Shown here: positions 31,139 through 38,890 of the stretch, one piece after another
Position numbering within the stretch: position 1 is the first letter of the stretch
Layout of the letters: each line of letters begins with the position of its first letter
NCBI GenBank assembly: GCA_021825945.1
Contig: JAKAFN010000003.1
Location: 186,001-250,000 of the forward strand
From: Pseudomonadota bacterium
Lineage (GTDB): Bacteria; Pseudomonadota; Gammaproteobacteria; Burkholderiales; Burkholderiaceae_F
Direction of reading: 5' to 3'
DNA: 64,000 nucleotides
Made by a program: the position numbers and the translations under genes
Notes under the pieces: generated by a model
What the model saw: only the letters and a program-made list of their open reading frames with translations
Told to the model about the DNA's origin: nothing
Databases searched by the model: none

Positions 31139-31828
31139 ATGACCGAACCGACTGCAAGCGAGCCTTGCCAGAAGAAATGTTCCGGCGGACGCCCCTGCCG
31201 CGAAGATGCCGAAGCGCGGCATCTGCGCATGCTCGACGTCGCGCAGGAGATTTTTCTCACCCAGGGCTATGCCGAGACGACCTTGGACCGCATCGCCTGC
31301 GAGGCGGGGGTCGCGAAAAAGACGCTCTATGAGCATTTCGGCGACAAGGCGGGACTGTTCGCCGCCGTGATGCAACGCCTGCGCCGGGAGTGGACCGCCG
31401 TTCTGCACGACATCGCCATCGAGCCGGCCGATCTGCAAGGGGCCTTGCAGCGCGTCGCGGAACACCTGCTCGAGGTCGGAACCCGCAGCGACATGCTGGC
31501 GCTGCACCGTCTGTTGCTGGTCGAGGCGCGCCGGTTTCCGGAGTTGATCAACGGCGCCTGCGGCGAGGATGGTGCACGCGCCGACATGGCACCGCTGGCG
31601 GAGTTTTTCCGGCGTGTCGTTCGCGACGGATTGCTCGATCTGGACGATGTCGACCTCGCGGCGGAGCAGTTCGTCTATCTGGTGCTGGGCGGCGTGCGGG
31701 CGCGCATGCTGCGCGGTGTCTGCCCCCGACCCGATGCGGGCGCTCGCGCCCGCATCGCTCGGCAGGCGGTGCGGATTTTCTTGCAGGGTAGCGTCCACAG
31801 GGCGGCTCCCGATTCGAGGATGCGTTGA
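31139..31828 (+). CDS. TetR-family transcriptional regulator
   Basis: The 229-residue repressor has a TetR DNA-binding domain (about residues 29-75: LDVAQEIFLTQGYAETTLDR, IACEAGVAKKTLYEHFGDK). The C-terminal ligand domain resembles AcrR/MexL-type C-terminal regions (EFFRRVVRDGLLDLDDVDLAAEQFV). The N-terminus is unusual in having three cysteines (10, 14, 20: CQKKCSGGRPC) that might sense metal or redox state. It probably represses the RND pump encoded directly downstream: its stop overlaps the next start (TGATG). ATG 31139 is preferred over the open frame further up, which would cover the promoter. Confidence 0.9.
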   Translation: MTEPTASEPCQKKCSGGRPCREDAEARHLRMLDVAQEIFLTQGYAETTLDRIACEAGVAKKTLYEHFGDKAGLFAAVMQRLRREWTAVLHDIAIEPADLQGALQRVAEHLLEVGTRSDMLALHRLLLVEARRFPELINGACGEDGARADMAPLAEFFRRVVRDGLLDLDDVDLAAEQFVYLVLGGVRARMLRGVCPRPDAGARARIARQAVRIFLQGSVHRAAPDSRMR

Positions 31829-33408
31829 TGGCGTCGATGACGTTGGACGGCAAGGTCGCGGAGCGGCGGCGGAGCGGGGTGCGTCGAACCCTGGCAGGAG
31901 TGGCGGTTGCCGCCGCATTTTCCGGTCTGGCCGGCTGTGCCGTCGGTCCGGACTATCACCGGCCGGCGGTGGCGGTTCCCGATCACTTCAAGGAGGGCGT
32001 CGAATGGCAGCGCGCCCGGCCGGGAACGAACCTGGCACTACGTGACGATTGGTGGCGGAGCTATCGTGATCCGGTGCTCGACGACCTCGTCGCGCGGGCG
32101 CTGAAGGCCAATCAGTCGATTGCGGCGGCGGCGGCTTCATATCGGGTGGCGCAGGCGACCGTCCGCGCCAGTGTCGCGGCGTTCTATCCGACCATCGGTG
32201 CCAGCGCCGGGCAGGTCCGCGGCGGCTTCGGACCGGGATCCCCCCTCATCGGGATCCTGAGCGGTCCCAGCGGCACTGCGGGGGGAGGGAATCCGTTCGG
32301 CGGTGGCGGTGGGGGTGCCGCGTTCTATAACCTCGCATCGGTGATGCTGACCGCGAGTTGGGAGCCCGATCTTTGGGGGGCGGTGCGTCGGACCGTCGAA
32401 GCGGCGCGGGCCAGCGCCCAGGCCAGCGATGCCCAGCTTGCCGGCGTGCGCCTGTCGATCGCGGCAAGCGTGGCGTCGGACTATTTTGCGCTGCGCCAAG
32501 CCGACGCCGACATCGCGGTGCTGCAAGGCGAGCGCGACACCGATGCGCAGATCGTGCGGATGACGCAGGCCGCGGTCCGTGTCGGTGCCGCATCGCAGGA
32601 CACGCTGCGCGCCACGCAGGACACGCTGGATGCCGCCGTCGCCGCGTTGCAGACCGCGCGGTTGGCGCGCGAGCAGGATGAACATGCCATCGCGGTGTTG
32701 CTGGGGCTGGCGCCGGCAGCTTTTTCCCTGGCCCCCGACTCCGCATATCCTTTCGCCGTGCCGGTGATCCCGCCGGTGCTTCCGGGTTCGTTGCTCGAGC
32801 GGCGCTATGACGTCGTCAGCGCGGAACGCTCCGCCGCGGCGGCCAATGCGCGGATCGGGGTCGCCAAGGCCGCGTACTTTCCGAACCTCACGCTGACGGC
32901 CGACGGCGGTTTCGAAAGCGGTTCCTTCGCGCACATCCTGTCGATCGCCAACCGGGTCTGGACGATCGGGCCGAGTCTTGCCGTGACCTTGTTCAACGGC
33001 GGGGCGCGCGATGCCGCGGTGGACTCGGCGCGTGCCGGTTACGACCAGGCGGTGGCGAGCTACCGCAATACCGTGGTCACGGCGTTCCAGAGCGTCGAGG
33101 ATTCGCTCTCGTCGATGCGGCACCTCGGTGTTCAGGCGTCCGCCCAGGCGCGCATCCTGCGCCGCAACGAGCGGCTCTACGCCAGTGCGCGCGCGCAACG
33201 GCGGGTCGGCGCGACCAGCGAGCAGGATCTGCTCGCCGCGCGGGTAACCCTGTTGCAGGCGCGGCAGAACCGCATCGACGCGCGCGCCGCCTGGTGCGAA
33301 AGCAGTGTCACGCTGATCAAGAACTTGGGCGGAGGGTGGCAGGCGGATGCGGCGGGCGCATCGCTGACGCCGGTCGTCGCCGCAACGCAATCCGGGAGTC
33401 ATCCATGA
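31828..33408 (+). CDS. RND efflux outer-membrane factor (OprM/NodT family lipoprotein)
   Basis: The 526-residue precursor has a lipobox at FSGLAGC (Cys37) and the family hallmark CAVGPDYHRPAV. The two repeated halves have coiled-coil helices (SASVAS..., LRATQDTLDAAVAALQTARLAREQ and the C-terminal counterpart), which form the TolC-like trimeric channel. A glycine-rich loop (about residues 148-170) is unusually long. It provides the outer-membrane exit for the pump. The start overlaps the tetR stop and the stop overlaps the next start, so expression is coupled. Confidence 0.94.
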   Translation: MASMTLDGKVAERRRSGVRRTLAGVAVAAAFSGLAGCAVGPDYHRPAVAVPDHFKEGVEWQRARPGTNLALRDDWWRSYRDPVLDDLVARALKANQSIAAAAASYRVAQATVRASVAAFYPTIGASAGQVRGGFGPGSPLIGILSGPSGTAGGGNPFGGGGGGAAFYNLASVMLTASWEPDLWGAVRRTVEAARASAQASDAQLAGVRLSIAASVASDYFALRQADADIAVLQGERDTDAQIVRMTQAAVRVGAASQDTLRATQDTLDAAVAALQTARLAREQDEHAIAVLLGLAPAAFSLAPDSAYPFAVPVIPPVLPGSLLERRYDVVSAERSAAAANARIGVAKAAYFPNLTLTADGGFESGSFAHILSIANRVWTIGPSLAVTLFNGGARDAAVDSARAGYDQAVASYRNTVVTAFQSVEDSLSSMRHLGVQASAQARILRRNERLYASARAQRRVGATSEQDLLAARVTLLQARQNRIDARAAWCESSVTLIKNLGGGWQADAAGASLTPVVAATQSGSHP

Positions 33409-34568
33409 AATGGTTCGTTTCGTTGGTCGTAGCCTTGGGGCTGGTCGCAGGTTGCAGCAAACACGCGCCTCCTCCCGTGCGCCCGCCGCAGAAGGTCTAT
33501 ACCGTGCGGGTCGCCCGACAGGGTGCCGCGCTCGAGCGGCAATTCGTCGGACGGGTGTCCGCGTATCAGAGCGCGAATGTCGTCGCGCGGGTGTCCGGCG
33601 TATTGCTCGATCGGGTATATCGGGAAGGTCGGACGGTTCGCCGCGGGCAGTTGCTGTTCCGGATCGACCCGGCGTACTACAAGGCGCAGCTCGACAACGA
33701 CCTCGCGGTGCTTGCCGAAGACCGTGCGACGCTGGCCAACGCCGAGGTCACGGCGCAGCGCGACCACGCGCTGCTGCCGATCGGCTCGGTGTCGCAGCAG
33801 ACCGTCGACAATGCCGATGCGGCGGCGCGCAGCGCGGCAGCCAAGGTCCAGGCCGACGAGGCGCTGGTCGAGGCGGCACGCGTGAATCTGGGATACGCGG
33901 ACGTCCGCGCGCCGATCTCCGGGATCGCCGGACAGCAGCAGGTGACCACCGGGGCCATCGTCGGCAGCGGAACCAGCGACACCGGCGCCGGCAGCACACT
34001 GCTGACGACCATCGAACAGATCGATCGGGTGTATGTGAACTTCACCATCAGCGCCGCGGATCTGGTCGCCCTGCGCCATGCGCAGGAGCGCGGCGATCTG
34101 GCGCTCGACGGACAGGGAAAGGCCAAGGTGGCGATCGTGCTGCCGGATGAATCGCCCTATCCGCAGGTCGGCAAGCTCGATTTTTCGGGGGTGCGGGTCA
34201 ATGCCGCCACCGGCGCCGTCGACATGCGCGCGATCGTCCGCAATCCGGCGCAGATGCTGCTGCCCGGCATGTATGTGCGGCTGCGCGTCGATCTCGGCCG
34301 TCAGGACGGCGTGTTCCTGGTGCCGCAGCGGGCGTTGTTGCGCGATCCGTCCGGGGCATATGTGCTGGTGGTCGATGCCGAAGGGAATGTGCGGCGCAAG
34401 ACGGTCGTCGTCGGCGACAGCATGGGCAGCAACTGGGTGATCCGGCGGGGTCTGGCCGATGGCGACCGGGTGATCGTGTCGGGAGTGATGTGGGTCCGCC
34501 CCGGGCAGCATGTCGTTGCGAGCGCGTGGCAGCCCAAGGCGCGAGACGCCTCGGCTACCAAACACTAG
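33405..34568 (+). CDS. RND efflux periplasmic adaptor
   Basis: The 387-residue lipoprotein has a signal ending LVAGC (Cys17). The membrane-fusion-protein layout follows: a beta-barrel start (VARQGAALERQFVGRVSAYQSANV), a lipoyl half (ARVSGVLLDRVYREGRTVRRGQ), an alpha-hairpin (about 95-155), the second lipoyl half (GYADVRAPISGIAG) and a C-terminal barrel. It bridges the inner-membrane transporter and the outer-membrane channel. GGGAG precedes ATG 33405, which overlaps the upstream stop as ATGA. Confidence 0.95.
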   Translation: MKWFVSLVVALGLVAGCSKHAPPPVRPPQKVYTVRVARQGAALERQFVGRVSAYQSANVVARVSGVLLDRVYREGRTVRRGQLLFRIDPAYYKAQLDNDLAVLAEDRATLANAEVTAQRDHALLPIGSVSQQTVDNADAAARSAAAKVQADEALVEAARVNLGYADVRAPISGIAGQQQVTTGAIVGSGTSDTGAGSTLLTTIEQIDRVYVNFTISAADLVALRHAQERGDLALDGQGKAKVAIVLPDESPYPQVGKLDFSGVRVNAATGAVDMRAIVRNPAQMLLPGMYVRLRVDLGRQDGVFLVPQRALLRDPSGAYVLVVDAEGNVRRKTVVVGDSMGSNWVIRRGLADGDRVIVSGVMWVRPGQHVVASAWQPKARDASATKH

Positions 34569-34595
34569 TCCTCCGAGACCTGCAGGAGTCCAGCG

Positions 34596-37500
34596 GTGCC
34601 TAGCTTCTTTATTCAGCGTCCCATCTTCGCCTGGGTGATCGCGATCCTGATCATCCTGTTCGGTGCCATCTCCCTGCGGACGATGGGCGTCGATTCCTAC
34701 CCCAACATCGCGCCGCCGCAGGTGACGGTCACGGCCAACTATCCCGGCGCGAGCGCTGCGACCATGGAAGCGACGGTCACCCAGGTCATCGAGCAGCAGC
34801 TCACCGGGATCGACAACCTGCTGTACTTCAGTTCGACTTCGGGCTCCAACGGCCAGACGGTCATCACGCTGACCTTCGCCACCGGAACCAACCCCGACAT
34901 TGCCCAGGTTCAGGTGCAGAACAAGGTCAACCTGGCCGCGCCGCTGCTGCCGGCCCAGGTCATCCAGGAGGGCATCGCGGTCGCAAAGGCGACGCCCGAC
35001 ATCCTGATGTTCATCGGCTTGCAGTCCAATAACCCGCAGATCGACGACAAGCGGCTCGCCGACATCATGGCCTCGGAGATCCAGCCGGAGATCGCGCGCG
35101 TCAACGGCGTCGGCAACACCTTCCTGCTGGGTTCGGAATACGCCGTGCGGATCTGGCTCGATCCGGACAAGCTGCAGGCATACGGACTGTCGACCACCCA
35201 GGTACTCAATGCGGTCAATGCGCAGGATGGGCAATTCGCCGCCGGCGCCATCGGCTCCGACCCGGCAGTCAAGGGCCAGGAGTTCACGGCGACGGTTTCC
35301 GGGGATGCGCTGTTCTCGTCGCTCGACCAGTTTCGCAACGTCATCCTGCGGGCCGATCGCAACGGAACGATGGTTCGGCTTCGCGATGTCGCGCGCATTT
35401 CGTTCGGTGCCCAGAGCTACGGCACGGCGACGAGCTTCGACGGCAAGGCGGCGGGCGGCATGGGCGTATTCCTGTCGCCGGGCGCGAACGCGTTGTCGGT
35501 GGCATCGGCGGTGAAGGCCGAGATGGCGACCCTCGCGCGCAGCCTGCCGCAGGGGGTGAAGTGGTCGGTTCCCTATGACACGACGCCGTTCATCACGGCG
35601 TCGATGAAGGAAGTCCTGCTCACGCTCGCCGAGGCGATCGTGTTGGTCTTCTTCGTGATGCTGGTGTTTCTACAGAACCTGCGCGCAACGCTCATCCCGA
35701 CCCTGGTGATTCCCGTTGCGCTGCTCGGTACGTTCATCGGGCTGTCACTGCTGCACTATTCGATCAATCAGCTTACCCTGTTCGGCATGGTCCTGGCCAT
35801 CGGCATTGTCGTCGACGATGCGATCGTCGTGATCGAAAACGTCGAGCGCATCATGACGGCCGAGCGTCTCGATCCCAAAGAGGCGACGCGCAAGGCGATG
35901 CGACAGATCACCGGGGCGATCATCGCAATCACGCTGGTGCTGACGGCGGTGTTCGTGCCGTCGGCGCTGCAGCCGGGCGCCACCGGGATCATCTATGCGC
36001 AGTTTGCCCTGACGATCGCGATTTCGATGGCGTTCTCGGCGTTCCTGGCCCTGTCGTTCACGCCGGCGCTGTGCGGTGCGCTACTCAAGCCCGAGCACCA
36101 TGAGGGACGCAATGTCGTGTTCCGCTGGTTCGACCGCGTCTATAACGGTGCGGCGCATGCATATGAAGGACACGTCGGCCGTGCGGTTCGGCATGCCCCG
36201 CGCTGGATGGTGCTGTTCGCGATGGTGACGGTGCTGGCGGGCTTCTTGTATACCCGGATGCCGACGAGCTTCGTGCCGGACGAAGATCAGGGATTCGTGC
36301 TCGTCCTCGTCAACCTGCCGCCCGGAGGGACGCTACAGCGGACCGATCAGGTCATGGCGGAGTTGCGCCATGCGCTGATGCACAGTCCGGTCGCGAAGGA
36401 TATCGCGGGCGTATTCCAGCCGGAGGGCTATAGCTTCGTCGGTTCGAGCGAAAACGTCGGTATGGCCTTCATCAAGCTCAAGGACTGGGATGCGCGTGCC
36501 GAGACGGCGATGCAGTTGATCCCGCGGATCAACGGAATCCTGATGACGATTCCAGACGCCCGCATGTTCGCGGTCAATCTGCCGACGATCCGCGGGCTGA
36601 GCCGGTTCGGTGGAATCGATCTGTATCTGCTGGCGCGCACCGGGCAGTCGCACCAGCAGCTCAACGGCGCTGCGCAAACCCTGGTTGCCGATGCTGCCAA
36701 AAACCCGATGCTCTACCAGGTTCGCGAGAATGCCCTGCCGCCCGCGCCGCAGCTCGACATCACGCTCGACCGCCAGCAGGCGGCGTCGATGGGCTTGTCG
36801 CTCGCCGATGTCTACGCCACCATCGAGACCGAGATGGCGCCGTTCTACGTCAACCAGATGGCATATGGCGGCCGGATCAAGCGGGTATTCATCCAGGACG
36901 ACGCAAAGTATCGGATGGGGCTCGATGCGCTGCGGCACCTCTACACTCCGGCGGGCGGCGCGACCGCGACCACGACCCTGGGCGGAGCAGGCGGCACGGC
37001 GCCGGTCGATCCCTCCGCGGCCAACGCGTCGATCAGCCCGTACAACATGATTCCGCTATCCAGCGTGATCAAGACCGACTGGGATGTCGGCCCGATTCTG
37101 CTGCAGCGCTACAACGGGTATCCCGCGGTCGAGGTCGTCGGAAACCCCGGCCCCGGCTACACCACCGGCCAGGCGATGCGCGGGGTGCAGGACATCGTCG
37201 ACAAGGCGTTGCCGCCGGGCTACGGCGCCGACTGGACCGGCCAGTCGTATCAGGAATTGCTGACCGGTAGCTCGGCGCCGACCTTGCTGGCGCTGTCGAT
37301 TCTGGTCGTGTTCCTGTGTCTGGCGGCGCTGTATGAGAGCTGGTCGATCCCCGTGGCGGTGTTGCTGGTGGTGCCGCTGGGGCTGCTGGGCATGCTCACG
37401 TTTTGTCTGCTGCAGAATTTTCCGAACGACATCTATTTCAAGATCGGCCTCGTGACGGTGATCGGTCTCGCCGCCAAGAATGCCATTCTGATCGTCGAAT

Positions 37501-37769
37501 TCGCATTGCAGCGCCAGGCGGAGGCGGCATCGCTCGTCGATGCGGTCGTTCATGCGGCGCGGATGCGTCTGCGTCCGATCCTGATGACCTCGTTCGCATT
37601 CATTCTCGGCGTGCTGCCGCTGGTGCTGTCGACCGGCGCGGGCGCGGTGGCGCGGCACGAAATCGGCACCGGCGTGATCGGCGGGATGTTGTTCGCGACC
37701 CTGTTCGGACTGCTGCTGATTCCGGTGTTCTATGTGACCGTGCGCCGGCTGGTGGGTGACCGGACTTGA
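34596..37769 (+). CDS. RND multidrug efflux transporter (HAE1 family, AcrB/MexB-like)
   Basis: The 1057-residue protein has 12 membrane helices and two large periplasmic loops. It begins SFFIQRPIFAWVIAI. The proton relay residues Asp407 and Asp408 fall in GIVVDDAIVVIENVER, the same positions as in AcrB. A GLAAKNAILIVEFA motif marks helix 10. It expels amphiphilic drugs or lipids by proton antiport as a trimer. Substrate range cannot be told. AGGAG precedes GTG 34596. Its stop overlaps the TTG of the next gene, so the transcript very likely continues into the nuclease pair. Confidence 0.97.
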   Translation: MPSFFIQRPIFAWVIAILIILFGAISLRTMGVDSYPNIAPPQVTVTANYPGASAATMEATVTQVIEQQLTGIDNLLYFSSTSGSNGQTVITLTFATGTNPDIAQVQVQNKVNLAAPLLPAQVIQEGIAVAKATPDILMFIGLQSNNPQIDDKRLADIMASEIQPEIARVNGVGNTFLLGSEYAVRIWLDPDKLQAYGLSTTQVLNAVNAQDGQFAAGAIGSDPAVKGQEFTATVSGDALFSSLDQFRNVILRADRNGTMVRLRDVARISFGAQSYGTATSFDGKAAGGMGVFLSPGANALSVASAVKAEMATLARSLPQGVKWSVPYDTTPFITASMKEVLLTLAEAIVLVFFVMLVFLQNLRATLIPTLVIPVALLGTFIGLSLLHYSINQLTLFGMVLAIGIVVDDAIVVIENVERIMTAERLDPKEATRKAMRQITGAIIAITLVLTAVFVPSALQPGATGIIYAQFALTIAISMAFSAFLALSFTPALCGALLKPEHHEGRNVVFRWFDRVYNGAAHAYEGHVGRAVRHAPRWMVLFAMVTVLAGFLYTRMPTSFVPDEDQGFVLVLVNLPPGGTLQRTDQVMAELRHALMHSPVAKDIAGVFQPEGYSFVGSSENVGMAFIKLKDWDARAETAMQLIPRINGILMTIPDARMFAVNLPTIRGLSRFGGIDLYLLARTGQSHQQLNGAAQTLVADAAKNPMLYQVRENALPPAPQLDITLDRQQAASMGLSLADVYATIETEMAPFYVNQMAYGGRIKRVFIQDDAKYRMGLDALRHLYTPAGGATATTTLGGAGGTAPVDPSAANASISPYNMIPLSSVIKTDWDVGPILLQRYNGYPAVEVVGNPGPGYTTGQAMRGVQDIVDKALPPGYGADWTGQSYQELLTGSSAPTLLALSILVVFLCLAALYESWSIPVAVLLVVPLGLLGMLTFCLLQNFPNDIYFKIGLVTVIGLAAKNAILIVEFALQRQAEAASLVDAVVHAARMRLRPILMTSFAFILGVLPLVLSTGAGAVARHEIGTGVIGGMLFATLFGLLLIPVFYVTVRRLVGDRT

Positions 37770-38890
37770 AGTTGGTGCATACGGCCGATTGGCAGATCGG
37801 CAAGCGCTATGGACAGTTCGACGTCGACGAGGCGGCGCTGCTCACGGAGGCCCGTTTCGGTGCCGTCGCCCGCATCGCCGACCTGGCCGGCCGCGAAGAC
37901 GCGGATCTGGTGCTGGTTGCGGGAGACGTGTTCGATGCCCAAGGTGTCTCCGATCGCACGGTGCTTCGGCTCTTTCAGGGCATGGAGGCCTTTCGGGGTC
38001 CCTGGGTTCTGATCCCCGGGAACCACGATGCGGGGCTGGCCGAGTCGGTGTGGACGCGCGCGCACCGCCTCGGGGCGATCCCGCCCAACGTGCAGGTTTG
38101 CCTGTGTCCGGAGCCGCTGGTGTTCGAGGCCTGCGCCGTCGCGATCCTTCCCGCACCGTTGACGCAGCGACATACATATCGCGATTGCACGGCGTGGTTC
38201 GATGATGCGGTGACGCCGCCGGGACTCTCGCGCATCGGCATCGCGCACGGCAGCGTGCAGGGGATTCTTTCGCCGGAGATCGATTCCGCCAACCCGATTG
38301 CGGCTGGCCGAGCGGCGTCGGCACGGCTCGACTACTTGGCGCTGGGCGATTGGCATGGCACGCGGCAGATCGACGCGCGCACCTGGTACAGCGGAACTCC
38401 CGAGACCGATCGCTTCCGCAACAATGATTCCGGACAGGCGCTGGTGGTCGAGATCGCCCATCCCGGCGCGCCGCCGCAGGTGCGGCCGGTGGCGACCGGA
38501 AGATACCGCTGGCGGACGTTGGAGCGCGAATTGCGGGTTGCCGGTGATCTCGACGGCCTGACCCGGGAGTTCGATGCGCTGGGACCCGACGACGTCGTCG
38601 CGCTCGCCGTGCGCGGGCAGGTCGATCTCGCCGGCCGGCTGGCGCTGGATCGGGTTTTGGCCGCGGCGCGCGCCCGAGCGCACAGCCTGATCGCGGATCT
38701 GGACGCGCTGCGCCTGCTACCCACCGCCGAGGACATCCAGGCCTTGCATGCGGAGGGGTATCTCGGTGAGGTCATCGACGCGCTGCGCGCCGAAGCGCGC
38801 GAAGCCGATGGCGAGCGCGCCCGGGACGGGCTGGTGCTGCTTGCGGGCCTGGTCGACGAGATCCGTGCGCCGGCGGGAGCGACGCGGTGA
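37766..38890 (+). CDS. SbcD/YhaO-like metallophosphoesterase
   Basis: The 374-residue protein has the calcineurin-like nuclease motifs HTADWQIGK (residues 5-13), VAGDVFD, LIPGNHD, GIAHGS and LGDWHG, as in SbcD/Mre11 and YhaO. The C-terminal part is helical and probably binds the ATPase. It begins at TTG overlapping the RND gene stop (TTGA) and ends overlapping the next gene (GTGA). With the SMC-like partner it likely forms an ATP-dependent DNA end-processing nuclease. The family is typically 400 residues, so this is a compact form. Confidence 0.88.
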   Translation: MKLVHTADWQIGKRYGQFDVDEAALLTEARFGAVARIADLAGREDADLVLVAGDVFDAQGVSDRTVLRLFQGMEAFRGPWVLIPGNHDAGLAESVWTRAHRLGAIPPNVQVCLCPEPLVFEACAVAILPAPLTQRHTYRDCTAWFDDAVTPPGLSRIGIAHGSVQGILSPEIDSANPIAAGRAASARLDYLALGDWHGTRQIDARTWYSGTPETDRFRNNDSGQALVVEIAHPGAPPQVRPVATGRYRWRTLERELRVAGDLDGLTREFDALGPDDVVALAVRGQVDLAGRLALDRVLAAARARAHSLIADLDALRLLPTAEDIQALHAEGYLGEVIDALRAEAREADGERARDGLVLLAGLVDEIRAPAGATR

